A stretch of 53,898 bases of DNA, taken from Paraburkholderia elongata (GTDB lineage: Bacteria; Pseudomonadota; Gammaproteobacteria; Burkholderiales; Burkholderiaceae). The translations under genes were made by a program, and so were the position numbers. Numbering within the stretch: position 1 is the stretch's first letter; each line of letters begins with the position of its first letter. Positions 19,042 to 28,769 of the stretch are shown here, piece after piece. A model generated the notes under the pieces. It searched no databases, was not told the DNA's origin, and was given only the letters and a program-made list of their open reading frames with translations. Where the stretch lies: the NCBI RefSeq assembly GCF_013177735.1, contig NZ_WOEZ01000042.1, forward strand, positions 1 through 53,898, written 5' to 3'.

Positions 19042-20058
19042 TCACAGCTCGTGATATGTCACGTAATCGCGCGAGAAGTCGTTACGTTGCAGAAAATTGG
19101 TGAACGTCATCGTCACCGATGCATCAAGTCCTTCCACGTAATGCCACCAGCCGATCGGCAGAAACAGCAATTCGCCGGGTTCGAGGGTGCATTCCATCAA
19201 ATGCGCATTGCGCATCGACGGGAAACGCTCGTAGTCGATCGCACTGCCGTCCACCTGCGAATAACAATGCAGCATGTTCACCATATGCGGCGTATCGGAC
19301 AACGGAACTAGCTTGATCTGTTTGCGGCCGATCACCTGCGCCATGAAGTTATTGGTCAGATCATGGTGAAACGGTGTCTTCGTTCCAGCCGGCCCCATCC
19401 AGAAAAAGCCGGTATCGGACGATCCGGCATCGAGATATTCGCCGATAACCGGCACATCGGACCATAACGCCGCGAGCGCCGCGCGATTGTGCGAGGTGTT
19501 ATTGGCGGTCATGTAGAAATCGTTAGTCTGGCCGCTGCGTTCGACGAGATCGACATAATCGGCAAAGCGCATCATGCGCTTGAGCTTCGGCTGATTGATT
19601 TCATAATTCGCATCCGACTCGCGGCCGAACTGCACTTCGACTTCGCAATCCCCGCAACGCTCGCGAAAGTAGTCGAAACTCCACTGCGTGCGCGCCGGCC
19701 AGAAATCGAAAGCGCCGGTGATGATGACCGGCCGGTTCTGAAAGTAGTACTGCTCAAAGAACTCGTCACGCGATAAATGCTCGCGCCTTTCGATCACACC
19801 GCTTCCAGCGCGCATCCGATTGAGCGTGCCGTACACAGACAATATCCATTCGCGCTTGCGCAAACGATTGCGCAAGCGCGCGGCACCCTCAAAGTAAGGA
19901 CTCGCGAGCGCTGCCTCGATTTCGCGAGCGGCTTCGGCCGGGTCGAAACCATGCCCGACCAGCGCACCGTGCACGGCGGGCGGTGGTGCGTCGAGCAGCA
20001 GATTCTCGGTAATCCAGCGGCGCCAGCCGTTGTCGATCGAGCGGATCACAGTGGTCAC
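19042..20058 (-). CDS. JmjC-like cupin (Cupin_8) oxygenase-type protein
   Basis: About 338 residues. A JmjC/Cupin_8 domain covers ~105-325. The 2-oxoglutarate/Fe(II) facial triad is visible as HHD (His231, Asp233) and His306 in WWHYVEG; a lysine in RKQIKL may bind 2-oxoglutarate. This suggests a protein or small-molecule hydroxylase; the substrate is unknown. The N-terminal ~100 residues are helical. GTG 20058 with GGGAGAG upstream is chosen; the upstream in-frame ATG would place coding sequence across the terminator of the neighbouring binding-protein gene. Confidence 0.82.
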   Translation of the reverse strand: MTTVIRSIDNGWRRWITENLLLDAPPPAVHGALVGHGFDPAEAAREIEAALASPYFEGAARLRNRLRKREWILSVYGTLNRMRAGSGVIERREHLSRDEFFEQYYFQNRPVIITGAFDFWPARTQWSFDYFRERCGDCEVEVQFGRESDANYEINQPKLKRMMRFADYVDLVERSGQTNDFYMTANNTSHNRAALAALWSDVPVIGEYLDAGSSDTGFFWMGPAGTKTPFHHDLTNNFMAQVIGRKQIKLVPLSDTPHMVNMLHCYSQVDGSAIDYERFPSMRNAHLMECTLEPGELLFLPIGWWHYVEGLDASVTMTFTNFLQRNDFSRDYVTYHEL

Positions 20059-20110
20059 GGCACTCTCCCAAACAATGTTCTCAAACCCGCTAGCCTCGCA
20101 CGCAGATCCC

Positions 20111-20152
20111 CAAAAGAAAAGGCACGCGAGCCATGCGGCGCGCGTGCCTTTT
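20111..20152 (-). terminator. Terminator of the binding-protein gene
   Basis: 12-bp stem AAAAGGCACGCG (20117-20128) with CGCGTGCCTTTT (20141-20152). Read on the minus strand it ends in TTTTCTTTT, about 50 bp after the stop at 20200. Confidence 0.85.
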
Positions 20153-20199
20153 AACTGCTTGATCGAAGACAAACAAAGCTGTCTTCGGTCATGCGGTCT

Positions 20200-21345
20200 T
20201 TACATCTTCACTACGTCGAGCAGCGTCTTCTTGCCCGCCTTGTAGTTGTACAGCGAGATCACGCCGTGTTGAAGGTCGCCCTTCGAGTCGAACGTGGTTT
20301 CACCGATCACACCCTTGTAGTCGGTGGTCGGCATGGCTGCCAGGATCTTCGCCGGATCGGTCGAGTTAGCACGCTTCATAGCGTCGACGACGATGTACAC
20401 AGCGTCATACGTGAACGGAGCGTAGATCTGGATCGGCTGACCGAAACGCTTCTGATACTTGGCGAGGAACGCTGCGCCGCCAGCCATCTTTTCGAGCGCC
20501 ATACCGGCTTCCGAGCAGACGATGTTGTCGGTTGCGTCGCCAGCCAGGTCCGCCAGCTTGTCGGTACACACGCCGTCGCCTGCCAGCACGCGCGCGCGCA
20601 GGCCGAGTTGCTTGGCTTGCTTGGCGAACGGGCCACCGGTGGCGTCCATGCCGCCGTACATGATCGCGTCCGGGTTTTCGCCCTTGATCTTCGTCAGAAT
20701 TGCGCGGAAGTCGACAGCCTTGTCGTTGGTCGCATCATGCGACATCACGTTCATGCCGAGCGACTTGGCGGTCTTCTCGAATTCGTTGGCGAGACCCTGG
20801 CCATAAGCGGTCGAGTCGTCGACGATTGCGACGCTCTTCATCTTCATGGTCTTGGATGCGTAGTTAGCCAGTGCCGGACCTTGTTGCGCATCGGTCGCCA
20901 CGACGCGGTAAGTCGTCTTGAAGCCCTGTTGCGTGTACGCCGGGTTCGTTGCCGACGGCGAGATCTGCACGATGCCAGCATCGCTATAGATCTTCGAAGC
21001 CGGGATCGAGGTGCCCGAGTTCAAGTGGCCGACCACTGCGACGACCTTATCGTCAACCAGCTTCTGCGCGACTTGCGTAGCCGTACGCGGGTCAGCTGCG
21101 TCGTCTTGTGCGTCGAGTTGCAGCGTGATTTTCTGGCCGCCGATCGACAGGCCCTTGGCGTTGATTTCTTCAACTGCCAGGCGCGCGCCGTTTTCGTTGT
21201 CTTTACCCAGGTGAGCGATACCGCCGGTCAACGGTGCAACGTGGCCGATCTTGACGACCTCGTCCGCCACCGCGCCCGTTGCCAACGACGCAAACAACAT
21301 GGCCGCAGCGCTGATCGGCAAAAGCTTTTGAATCTTGATGTTCAT
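20200..21345 (-). CDS. Branched-chain amino-acid ABC transporter substrate-binding protein
   Basis: 381 residues. Signal peptide cleaved near GAVADE (~26). Type I periplasmic binding fold of the LivK/BraC family: VKIGHVAPLTGGIAHLGKD, then ENGARLAVEEINAKG and VVGHLNSGTSIPASKIY. Two cysteines (GVCTDK, IVCSEA) match the disulfide seen in this family. It should capture Leu/Ile/Val or related amino acids for an ABC importer. No permease or ATPase genes are nearby, so it is an orphan that relies on a transporter encoded elsewhere. ATG 21345 is chosen over 21375, as it yields a normal signal peptide. Confidence 0.93.
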   Translation of the reverse strand: MNIKIQKLLPISAAAMLFASLATGAVADEVVKIGHVAPLTGGIAHLGKDNENGARLAVEEINAKGLSIGGQKITLQLDAQDDAADPRTATQVAQKLVDDKVVAVVGHLNSGTSIPASKIYSDAGIVQISPSATNPAYTQQGFKTTYRVVATDAQQGPALANYASKTMKMKSVAIVDDSTAYGQGLANEFEKTAKSLGMNVMSHDATNDKAVDFRAILTKIKGENPDAIMYGGMDATGGPFAKQAKQLGLRARVLAGDGVCTDKLADLAGDATDNIVCSEAGMALEKMAGGAAFLAKYQKRFGQPIQIYAPFTYDAVYIVVDAMKRANSTDPAKILAAMPTTDYKGVIGETTFDSKGDLQHGVISLYNYKAGKKTLLDVVKM

Positions 21346-21722
21346 GTAAGTCTCCAGTTTCGGTCCCAAAAACAACGTAATCGCCCTGTGCCCCCGCTTC
21401 CCTACACGTGTCGCTCAGTCCCGTGGACGACCACGCCGGTTGCATCGTTCATGCACTTGGCCAGCACGTTCACCGGACTGTTTGTGGCAGACGGCAAACC
21501 GTACTTGCGCGCAAGTGTAGGCCATCAAATTAAATTGTGGGACTTTTTTGAGGAAGTGGGATGAACACTAATAGCGTTTATCCAACAGGCGCCGATTCCG
21601 GCTGAAAAGACAGGCTGGAAAGCACCAGCCCATGCGGGTTTCCGCCAGGTGAGCCTTTCGTCTAACAGCACGGCCTAAAGCTTTTAGCGTGTTAAACCGT
21701 TAATGTTTCGAATAGGCTTTGT
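21346..21722. promoter_or_regulatory. Long leader/promoter region of the binding-protein gene
   Basis: About 380 bp without a supported gene. It must hold the promoter of the minus-strand binding-protein gene. An AT-richer patch near 21525-21545 (CATCAAATTAAATTGTGGGA) is the best promoter candidate. A 14-codon open frame from 21561 with GAGGAAG upstream exists but has no further support. Confidence 0.4.
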
Positions 21723-21726
21723 GCGT

Positions 21727-21762
21727 AAAAAAGACGCCTCGCAGGTTGCTGCGAGAGGCGCC
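21727..21762 (-). terminator. Terminator of the nitronate monooxygenase gene
   Basis: Imperfect stem GCGCCTCTCGCAG / CTGCGAGGCGTC followed by six Ts on the minus strand, about 30 bp after the stop at 21791. Confidence 0.8.
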
Positions 21763-21790
21763 TGAGCCAGGCTGAATCAATCATGCTGAA

Positions 21791-22894
21791 TCAACGTTTG
21801 AGCGCGGCGATCCGTGCTGTCGCCGCATGCCATTCCTGCTCGAGTTGCCCGACTAGTTCCGCCGCACCGAGGCCTTCCCGACGCTTGCGGCCAAGCGGCG
21901 CGCCCTGGCCGGACCATAGAGACAGATAGTCGCCGTTATCCGCGCGGCTCGCGGTTTGCCGCAGTTCCTGAGTCAAAGCGTTTTGCACCGGATAGGGTGC
22001 GACCTTATGCGCCGATTCGCTCAAACGCTGCATCAACGGATTGCGTATGCCACGCGCATGGCGACCGGTGATCACGCGCGTCACCGAGGTCGATGTATCG
22101 GACATCGAGCGTACACGGGTTTTCCATGCCTGCGGTATCGCACTCTCCAGACAGGTGAGGAACGCGGTGCCCATCACTGCGGCTTGCGCGCCGAGCGCGA
22201 GCGCGGCGACGATGCCGCGTCCGTCCATGATGCCGCCGGCGGCCAGCACCGGCAGGCCGGTCGCATCGACGAGTTGCGGCACAAGCGCCATCGTGCCGAC
22301 GAGCGCCTCCTCGAATGCGCCGATGAAAGTACCGCGATGCGCGCCCGCCTCCGCGCCTTGCGCGGCGATGGCGTCTGCGCCCGCGTCGCGCCAGGCGACA
22401 CCTTCGGCAACATGCGTCGCGGTGCCTATTACATATAGGCCGTTGGCATGCAGACGGGCGACATCTTCGGCGCGAAGCAGTCCGAACGTGAAGCTCGCCA
22501 CCGGCACGCGCAATTCGATCAGCATTTCCAGTTGCGCGCGAAAATCCGGTGCATAGCGTTCGAGCGGCCGACCCGGCGGCAAACTGAGGTCCGCGCGCAA
22601 TGGATCGATTGCTTCGAGCGCGTGGCGCACGGCGGCTTCATCCGGCGCGGCCGGCTCCAGTACAAACAGATTCACGCCGAAGGGGCGATCCGTGAGCGCG
22701 CGAATCGCCGCGACTTCGCTCGCGATCTTCTCGGGCGACAATGCCGCCGCCGCGAGGAAACCGAGACCGCCGGCGTTCGATACCGCGGCGACCATCGCAG
22801 GCGTCGTCGCGCCGCCGGCCATCGGCGCCTGCACGACCGGCACCCGTAACTCGAAACGCGCCGCAAACGGCGTCACAAAACTGCCTTCATTCAT
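21791..22894 (-). CDS. Nitronate monooxygenase (2-nitropropane dioxygenase family)
   Basis: 367 residues, FMN-dependent TIM barrel. Motifs: PVVQAPMAGGATTPAMVAAV, SNAGGLGFLAAA, QGAEAGAHRGTF (the catalytic-site histidine region) and LAAGGIMDGRGIVAALALGA, then GTAFL. These enzymes oxidise alkyl nitronates such as propionate-3-nitronate with O2 and so detoxify nitro compounds. GAGGGAATC precedes the ATG. Monocistronic, with its own terminator and divergent from the hydrolase at 23168. Confidence 0.92.
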   Translation of the reverse strand: MNEGSFVTPFAARFELRVPVVQAPMAGGATTPAMVAAVSNAGGLGFLAAAALSPEKIASEVAAIRALTDRPFGVNLFVLEPAAPDEAAVRHALEAIDPLRADLSLPPGRPLERYAPDFRAQLEMLIELRVPVASFTFGLLRAEDVARLHANGLYVIGTATHVAEGVAWRDAGADAIAAQGAEAGAHRGTFIGAFEEALVGTMALVPQLVDATGLPVLAAGGIMDGRGIVAALALGAQAAVMGTAFLTCLESAIPQAWKTRVRSMSDTSTSVTRVITGRHARGIRNPLMQRLSESAHKVAPYPVQNALTQELRQTASRADNGDYLSLWSGQGAPLGRKRREGLGAAELVGQLEQEWHAATARIAALKR

Positions 22895-23167
22895 GATCGA
22901 TTCCCTCTGCGCAACACGCTCGCAGCATCGGCGAGCCAGGACTCTGGACTGTACCGAGCCGTGCGCGCGCGGAGAAATGAATTATCGAGAATGTTTCAAT
23001 CGCCTTACGAGATTGTCACCGCGCGGCGGGCGTTGTCAGGCCGCGCGAGGCCTCGCTGCAAGGCGTTTCTTTTGATGGCAAACTGACCGCCCGCTTAAGG
23101 CATTCAGGCCTCTGGCATTCATTCAGACCGACACCGCGCTTCGACGCACGGGTAAATGGAGAGCACC

Positions 23168-23866
23168 ATGAGCACGACTTCCCGCTGGATCGACATCCCC
23201 GCCGGCAACGACAGTTTCGGCGGCTATCTGGCGCTGCCCAAAGGCGGCAAGGGACCGGCCGTCATCATCATTCAGGAAATCTTCGGCGTGAACAGCCATA
23301 TCCGCTCGATCGCGGATCAGTACGCGCAAGACGGCTACATCGCGCTCGCACCGGACGTCTTCTGGCGCGTGCAGCCGCGCGTCGAATTGACGTATGACGG
23401 CGCGGATCGCGAGAAAGGCATCGAGCTGATGCAGAAAACCAACGTCGACCAGGCGGTGGCCGACATCGGCGCAGCCGCCGCAGCGCTGCGCGCGATGCCG
23501 GAAGTGACCGGCAAGATTGCAGCGATCGGCTTCTGCTTCGGCGGTCAGCTCGCGTATCTGGCAGCCGCGCAAGGCACGCTCGACGGCGCAGTTGCGTACT
23601 ATGGCGGCGGCATCCAGAACAAACTCGATCAGGCCGCGAAGATCAAAGTTCCGATGCAATTCCACTACGGCGAACTCGACGCGCATATTCCGCTGTCGGC
23701 AGTCGGCCAGATTCAGGAACGTTTCGCCGGCCGCACCGATGCGGAATTCAACATCTATCCGAACGCCGATCACGGCTTCAACTGCTCGGACCGCGCGTCG
23801 TATAACCAGCACGCCGCAGCGCTCGCGCATGGCCGCACGCTGACTTTCCTCGGCGAACGCCTGTAA
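23168..23866 (+). CDS. Dienelactone hydrolase family protein
   Basis: 232 residues, alpha/beta hydrolase. The catalytic triad fits the family exactly: Cys123 in GFCFGG, Asp171 in GELDAHIP, His202 in NADHGF. Dienelactone hydrolases open 4-carboxymethylene-butenolides to maleylacetate in chloroaromatic degradation; many relatives act on other esters, and no aromatic pathway genes are nearby. ATG 23168 is chosen since GGAGAGC precedes it; an upstream ATG at 23156 would contain that site. Confidence 0.92.
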   Translation: MSTTSRWIDIPAGNDSFGGYLALPKGGKGPAVIIIQEIFGVNSHIRSIADQYAQDGYIALAPDVFWRVQPRVELTYDGADREKGIELMQKTNVDQAVADIGAAAAALRAMPEVTGKIAAIGFCFGGQLAYLAAAQGTLDGAVAYYGGGIQNKLDQAAKIKVPMQFHYGELDAHIPLSAVGQIQERFAGRTDAEFNIYPNADHGFNCSDRASYNQHAAALAHGRTLTFLGERL

Positions 23867-23884
23867 CTCGGTTACGCTCTCAAA

Positions 23885-23914
23885 GACGGCGCGCAACGCG
23901 CGCGCCGTCCTCTT
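23885..23914 (+). terminator. Terminator of the dienelactone hydrolase gene
   Basis: 10-bp stem GACGGCGCGC / GCGCGCCGTC (23885-23894, 23900-23909) followed by CTCTTC; weak T-tract, 18 bp after the stop. Confidence 0.6.
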
Positions 23915-23981
23915 CATTGTGCTTCCATGAACCGGGGGCGACGGGACGTCCAGCGCAGCGGTTCGTCGGCGCCGATGCAAC

Positions 23982-25541
23982 ATGCAGATTCCAACACTCG
24001 AGAGCGAGGGCCCCTCTGTCGTGCAATCAGACTATCTCGCCCATGACGCCATCGGCCTCGCCGAACTGGTTCGAAGCCGCAAAGCAAGCGCGCGCGAGTT
24101 GCTGGACATTGCGATCTCTCGCACCGAGGCCGTCAATCCCGCGATCAATGCGATCGTCCTGAAGGACTACGACGCAGCGCGTCAGCGTGCCTCGCGCGAT
24201 GATGCGAGCAGAGCGAATGGCGCGAACCCTACGGATGGGGGAAGCGCGCAAGCGGCGCTCGCGGGCGTGCCCTATCTGATCAAGGATCTGGGCGCAGCGG
24301 TCGCCGGGTTGCGCATGGCGATGGGCAGCCGTCACTATCGCCACTTCATTCCTACCGAGGACGCACCGGTCGTCGCGCTTGCGAAAGCGGCCGGCCTCAA
24401 TATCTTCGCCAAGACGAGCACCTCCGAACTCGGCCAGATGCCTTATACGGAGCCCGAATTGTTCGGCGCGTGCCGCAATCCGTGGAATCTCGACCATACG
24501 CCTGGCGGTTCAAGCGGCGGTGCGGGCGCGGCGGTCGCCGCGGGCATTGTGCCGCTTGCGCATGCATCGGATGGCGGGGGCTCGATCCGCATTCCCGCAT
24601 CGTGTTGCGGACTGTTCGGCCTCAAGCCTTCGCGCGGACGTGTGCCGCGCCCGACGCCGACTCCCGCGGTCGGTGAGCTCGGCATCGATCACGCGGTATC
24701 GCGCAGCGTGCGCGACAGCGCGTTGCTGCTCGATCTGCTGGCGGGCAACGCAGACAGACCGCTCGGCGCGCCGGGCACTTTCCTTGGTGCAAGCCGCGAG
24801 CCATGCAAGCCGCTGAACATTGCCTACGTCACTGATCCGATGCTGGCCTTCTCGCTCTCCGCCGACTCGCGCGCCGCGCTCGAAGACGCCGCGCAACTCG
24901 CCAGTTCGCTAGGCCATAACATCGAACCGGTGTCGCTCGGCATCGATTTCGCGGCAATCCGCCATGCGTTCCTGATGATCTGGTCGGTGACGGCGGAAGA
25001 AATGGTGCTGAACGCCGATCGCATCACCGGCCGCAAACCGCTGCGCGACGAATTCGAAATCTCGACATGGACGATGGCGCACATCGGCCGCAAACTCGGC
25101 GAGCACGGCCTGCCCAGCGCACTGGAAGAACAGCGCCGCGTCACAGAACGCCTCGCCGATTTGCTGAACCGCTACGACGTGCTGCTGTGCGCGACGCTCG
25201 CCGACGCGCCGATCAAGATCGGCGAAATGCTCCCCACCTCCGCGGAGCGCATGCAGATGCGCGCCGTCACGGCAATGCCGCTCGAAGCCCTGATGAAGAA
25301 GGTGCTGACCGAAGCGTCGAACAAGGGGTTCGCATGGGCAGGATGCACGGCGTTGTTCAATCTGAGCGGACAACCGGCGATGTCGGTGCCGCTTTACTGG
25401 AACGCGCGCGGGCTGCCTATCGGCGTGCAGTTCGCCACGCGTAACGGCGGTGAAGCAACGCTGTTGCGGCTGGCGGCGCAACTCGAAGCGGCGCGGCCAT
25501 GGTTCGACAAGCGGCCGCCGTTGATACAGGCGCGTAGCTAG
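23982..25541 (+). CDS. Amidase-signature hydrolase
   Basis: 519 residues. Ser-cisSer-Lys triad visible: Lys101 (YLIKDLG), Ser177 (PGGSSGG) and Ser201 ([10 protein letters not shown]), with the usual 24-residue spacing between the serines. The family hydrolyses amides, including aliphatic, aryl and peptide-type substrates; GatA itself is excluded by context, as no gatB/gatC is near. Start is uncertain between ATG 23982 and a GTG about 13 codons later. It is 115 bp downstream of the hydrolase gene and probably transcribed separately. Confidence 0.88.
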   Translation: MQIPTLESEGPSVVQSDYLAHDAIGLAELVRSRKASARELLDIAISRTEAVNPAINAIVLKDYDAARQRASRDDASRANGANPTDGGSAQAALAGVPYLIKDLGAAVAGLRMAMGSRHYRHFIPTEDAPVVALAKAAGLNIFAKTSTSELGQMPYTEPELFGACRNPWNLDHTPGGSSGGAGAAVAAGIVPLAHASDGGGSIRIPASCCGLFGLKPSRGRVPRPTPTPAVGELGIDHAVSRSVRDSALLLDLLAGNADRPLGAPGTFLGASREPCKPLNIAYVTDPMLAFSLSADSRAALEDAAQLASSLGHNIEPVSLGIDFAAIRHAFLMIWSVTAEEMVLNADRITGRKPLRDEFEISTWTMAHIGRKLGEHGLPSALEEQRRVTERLADLLNRYDVLLCATLADAPIKIGEMLPTSAERMQMRAVTAMPLEALMKKVLTEASNKGFAWAGCTALFNLSGQPAMSVPLYWNARGLPIGVQFATRNGGEATLLRLAAQLEAARPWFDKRPPLIQARS

Positions 25542-25620
25542 ACAAACGGTGCCCGGCGTATCGACTCAGGCGGGCGGCTTCAGTTGCTTGACCGCAAAGT
25601 CGGCAGATAGCTGAGCAGCA

Positions 25621-25653
25621 AAAGGCGTCTGTCGCGCAGGGCGGCAGACGCCT
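25621..25653 (-). terminator. Terminator of the HiPIP gene
   Basis: Stem AGGCGTCTG (25623-25631) with CAGACGCCT (25645-25653); on the minus strand followed by TTTTGC. Lies between convergent amidase and HiPIP genes, about 80 bp after the HiPIP stop. Confidence 0.65.
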
Positions 25654-25734
25654 CGATGATCGGACCGCAGTCCGGCGCTGTCATGTTGCAGCGCATTTGC
25701 CGTGCCACTGAGCGTGTGCGCGGTGCGAACGAAA

Positions 25735-26046
25735 TCAGGCCTTCTTGTTATATGCGCTGCACCAACCCGTGCTCGCGACCTGCTTGCCCGCAAACATCGG
25801 GCAGCCCGCGTAGGCGTCGGTCGGCTTGCCCTGATAGAAGCTGCAGTTGCCGCAGTCCTGGCCCGCTGCGTATTTCGCGAACTTGGCCTTGTCGACTTTG
25901 CTCGCATCAGCTTTGTAGCCGAGCGCTTGTGCGGTCGGATCGGTCTCGGCAACTTTCGGTGCGTCGGCAAAAGCCTGGCGCGATAGCGCGAAGGTGGATG
26001 CCACACCAATGCTGGTGATCAAAAACGTACGACGGGAAGATTTCAT
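25735..26046 (-). CDS. High-potential iron-sulfur protein (HiPIP)
   Basis: 103 residues. Twin-arginine signal (SSRRTFLITS) with cleavage near FADA (~28), as expected for export of a folded [4Fe-4S] protein. Four cysteines in the HiPIP pattern: Cys65, Cys68, Cys82, Cys96 (CGNC ... GCPMF ... GWCSAY). It works as a soluble periplasmic electron carrier, typically from the bc1 complex to an oxidase. The partner is not encoded nearby. Confidence 0.95.
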   Translation of the reverse strand: MKSSRRTFLITSIGVASTFALSRQAFADAPKVAETDPTAQALGYKADASKVDKAKFAKYAAGQDCGNCSFYQGKPTDAYAGCPMFAGKQVASTGWCSAYNKKA

Positions 26047-26166
26047 GGGGACTCACTCCATTTATATTGAACTGATCGCCGTTCTGATGACAGCGGTCCC
26101 CAAGGATAGCAATGAAGCCGTCGCGCGTGACAGCTCAAATGATAGAGATAAGCGAATTGGTACGAC

Positions 26167-26236
26167 GCCGCGCTCGAATATCGAGCGCGGCACGCTGGTT
26201 GATCGCCTGGCGTAAGAGCCCGGGTGAAAACCCGGG
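26167..26236 (-). terminator. Pair of hairpins after the FAD oxidoreductase gene
   Basis: Two perfect stems between 26046 and 26246. One has 11-bp arms GCCGCGCTCGA (26167-26177, 26181-26191) with a 3-base loop; the other is CCCGGGT-GAAA-ACCCGGG (26219-26236). Neither has a strong U-tract. They lie just after the oxidoreductase stop and before the HiPIP gene, so probably terminate or stabilise the upstream transcript. Confidence 0.55.
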
Positions 26237-26245
26237 GTGCGACGA

Positions 26246-27352
26246 TTAGGCGCGGCCGCTCAATTCGCAGACTCGCTGCGCAATCGCCAGCGAGGCCGTC
26301 AATCCCGGTGACTCGATACCGAACAGATTGACGAGCCCGCGCACGCCATGGGCGGCCGGACCTTGAATCACGAAGTCGGCGGCGGGCTCGCCTGGGCCGG
26401 AAAGCTTCGGACGAATCCCCGCATAAGCGGGCTGCAAGGCATCGTCGGGAAGCGCCGGCCAGTACGCGCGAATCGCCGCGTAAAAAGACTCCGCGCGATG
26501 CGGATCGACGTCGTAATTGATCGCATCGACCCATTCGACGTCGGGACCGAAACGCGCCTGGCCGCCGAGATCGATCGTCAGATGCACGCCGAGGCCTGCT
26601 TCGTTCGGCATTGGATAGATCAGGCGGCTGAACGGTGCGCGCCCCGAGATGCTGAAGTAATTGCCGCGCGCGAGGTAGAGCGGCGGCACGTGGCGCGCGT
26701 CGAGTCCGCGGATCTTGCGCGCCAGCGAATTCGCGTACAAGCCGGCGCTGTTGATGAGGCATGCGGCGCTGATCGTGGTCGGCGCGCCGCCGCCCACCCG
26801 GATGACGAAGCGGCCGTTGCTTGCCTCGACCTCTTCGACCGGCGCATGGAACGCGCATACTGCCCCATCGCGTTCAGCGTCGCCCTGAAGCGCCAGCATG
26901 AACTGGTGACTATCGACGATGCCCGTCTGCGGCGAGAACACCGCCTCGACACATTCGAGCGCCGGTTCGAGCGCTTGCGCCTGGTCACCGGTAATCCGCA
27001 TCAGATCGAGTACGCCATTTTCGCGGCCCTTCGCCATGATGCTTTCGAGCTGAGGAATCTGGTTGCGCGAGGTGGCCACCAGCAGTTTGCCGCAACGTGA
27101 ATGCGGCACGTTGTGCTCGACGCAGTAGTCGTAGAGCATTTCGCGGCCACGCACACAGAGCCCCGCTTTCAGCGAGCCGCGCGGATAGTAGATCCCCGCG
27201 TGAATCACTTCGCTATTGCGCGAACTGGTGCCCACGCCGATCGCTTCGGCCGCTTCCAGCACGATCACCTCGCGCCCGCGCGCCGCCAGCGCGCGCGCCA
27301 CCGCGAGACCGATCACGCCCGCGCCGATCACTACACATTCGATTTGATCCAT
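26246..27352 (-). CDS. FAD-dependent oxidoreductase, L-2-hydroxyglutarate oxidase-like
   Basis: 368 residues, DAO/GlpD-type fold. Rossmann FAD motif [15 protein letters not shown] (8-22), [20 protein letters not shown] with the characteristic [15 protein letters not shown] typical of the LhgO group, and a C-terminal [10 protein letters not shown]...DFVIQG...[19 protein letters not shown]. LhgO oxidises L-2-hydroxyglutarate to 2-oxoglutarate. Close relatives with other substrates exist, so the exact substrate is inferred. It stands alone. Confidence 0.85.
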   Translation of the reverse strand: MDQIECVVIGAGVIGLAVARALAARGREVIVLEAAEAIGVGTSSRNSEVIHAGIYYPRGSLKAGLCVRGREMLYDYCVEHNVPHSRCGKLLVATSRNQIPQLESIMAKGRENGVLDLMRITGDQAQALEPALECVEAVFSPQTGIVDSHQFMLALQGDAERDGAVCAFHAPVEEVEASNGRFVIRVGGGAPTTISAACLINSAGLYANSLARKIRGLDARHVPPLYLARGNYFSISGRAPFSRLIYPMPNEAGLGVHLTIDLGGQARFGPDVEWVDAINYDVDPHRAESFYAAIRAYWPALPDDALQPAYAGIRPKLSGPGEPAADFVIQGPAAHGVRGLVNLFGIESPGLTASLAIAQRVCELSGRA

Positions 27353-27740
27353 GTCCCTTGACGCGGCTAACCTCGCCGCGCGCTGCCTCGTTCACCCGAT
27401 AATCATGAAGACAGAGTGCGGCTATCGAGGACCGCACACCGCTCGCTGTCGAACGCATCTGGCCTTACGCAACCGCTTTGCAAAATTGTACGACGCTGCA
27501 CAGACAGAAATGCCCGCAGCGGACGACTGCGGGCATTGGGTCTTGAGCACGTCCAAAACGTATGGGCCGGACAAGATTAGTGTACGCCGTCGACGGTCGC
27601 CGCGCTCAACTCTTCATGCGGGCGGGACGCCGGGTGGTGTCGCGTGGTGTCACGTAATGACATGCAATCGCACCTCACAATTAGCAACAATTGCCGAAGC
27701 ATTAATCATATTTTTAATATGGATACCCGATTGGGGGCCA
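27353..27740. other. Intergenic region with an orphan hairpin
   Basis: About 390 bp without a credible gene. A strong 11-bp stem, AATGCCCGCAG (27509-27519) with CTGCGGGCATT (27527-27537), is followed on the minus strand by TTCTGTCTG. It lies upstream of the oxidoreductase start rather than after a gene, so it may end a small untranslated RNA read on the minus strand, or be a leftover. An AT-rich patch at 27690-27725 (TTAATCATATTTTTAATATG) could be a promoter. Confidence 0.4.
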
Positions 27741-27743
27741 TAA

Positions 27744-27772
27744 GAAAGCCGCCCGAAGGCCGCTTTCAGGCA
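27744..27772 (-). terminator. Terminator of the AAA ATPase gene
   Basis: On the minus strand AAAGCGGCC-TTCG-GGCGGCTTTC with one mismatch and a UUCG loop, about 20 bp after the stop at 27792. Confidence 0.65.
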
Positions 27773-27791
27773 AAAAACAGGGCAAAAAACC

Positions 27792-28769
27792 TCAAAAACC
27801 GATTGGTTTCCGGCGATTTCCATAATCCAGCCGGATGTCGCCGGCTTCGATCCGATCGCGCCCGCCGATGCGCGCCGCGCCGAAGCCATTGAGAATCGCG
27901 CGCCGCATTTCGCGGGGCGATGCCAGCTTCAGCGCATCGAGCGCGGCGTCGCCGAGCGTTTCGGGAAAGCGCAGACCCCAGTTATGCGCCGAGCGAATCT
28001 CGTCGTAGATCGATTGAGCGATACGGCGTGCGCCGTCATGATCCGGCGGCGGAATCTCGTACACGTTCATCCGGTTCAGAATCGGCTCCGGGATCGAGCG
28101 CTCGTCGTTCGCCGTCGCGATCCAGATCACGTGGCCGGCATTGATCGGAATCTCGGCGAATTCGTCGATGAAAGTCTGCGCCGTGTCGTGCTCGAGCAGC
28201 GCGTAAAGCGCGCCGAGCGGATCGTATTGCGAATCGCCGGTGGCCTTGTCGATTTCGTCGACCACGATCACGGGGTTCGCGTAGCTGCCGTTCACGAGCG
28301 CATCGAACACCTTGCCCGGCTTCGCATTCTTCCACTGCGACGACGCACCCGACAAAATCCACCCCGCCGTCAGCGAACTCATCGCCACGTATTGGTAGGC
28401 GGTGCCGAGCAGGCGCGCCAACTGCTTGGCAAAGTGCGTCTTGCCGATGCCCGGGTCGCCGAGCAGCAAGATCGGCATCAGTTCGAGCCGGTCTTCGGTC
28501 TCGAGACACAAGGCGACCTGCTTGCGGATATCGTCGAGCGGCTCTGAAAAGTTGGGCAGCGCCTCGATCAGATCGTCGATCGACGGCATCCGGTTCGGCT
28601 TGACGCAGAAGCGCAGATTGCCGGTTTTCAGCATCTTTTCGTAAGTGGCGCGCAGTGCCTCGTTCGCGCCTTCGCCGAGATCGTTCAGCGCGGCCTCGAC
28701 CTGATCGAGGTCGTACACCCGACTGAAAGACGCCACGGCGAGTTCCTGTTTGACCATTGCTGTTGTCAT
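27792..28769 (-). CDS. Lon-like AAA+ ATPase without protease domain
   Basis: 325 residues. Walker A GDPGIGKTH (104-112), Walker B VIVVDEID (167-174), sensor 1 IATANDERSIPEPI and an arginine-finger region LNRMNVYEI. The C-terminal lid is SPREMRRAILNGFG. The sequence resembles the ATPase module of Lon, but the N-terminal substrate domain and the Ser-Lys protease domain are absent. Length and intact ends suggest a stand-alone family rather than a truncation. Likely a remodelling ATPase; partner unknown. Confidence 0.82.
   Translation of the reverse strand: MTTAMVKQELAVASFSRVYDLDQVEAALNDLGEGANEALRATYEKMLKTGNLRFCVKPNRMPSIDDLIEALPNFSEPLDDIRKQVALCLETEDRLELMPILLLGDPGIGKTHFAKQLARLLGTAYQYVAMSSLTAGWILSGASSQWKNAKPGKVFDALVNGSYANPVIVVDEIDKATGDSQYDPLGALYALLEHDTAQTFIDEFAEIPINAGHVIWIATANDERSIPEPILNRMNVYEIPPPDHDGARRIAQSIYDEIRSAHNWGLRFPETLGDAALDALKLASPREMRRAILNGFGAARIGGRDRIEAGDIRLDYGNRRKPIGF

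Noticed and set aside
20059..20172. N-terminal extension of the cupin gene to ATG 20172
   Set aside because: It would run through the neighbour's terminator hairpin; GTG 20058 has a ribosome site.
20191..21564. 457-codon open frame antisense to the binding-protein gene
   Set aside because: Shadow frame; the minus-strand gene has clear family motifs and a signal peptide.
21561..21605. 14-codon open frame with a good ribosome site upstream of the binding-protein gene, on the opposite strand
   Set aside because: Too short to judge, reads away from the gene it might regulate, no other support.
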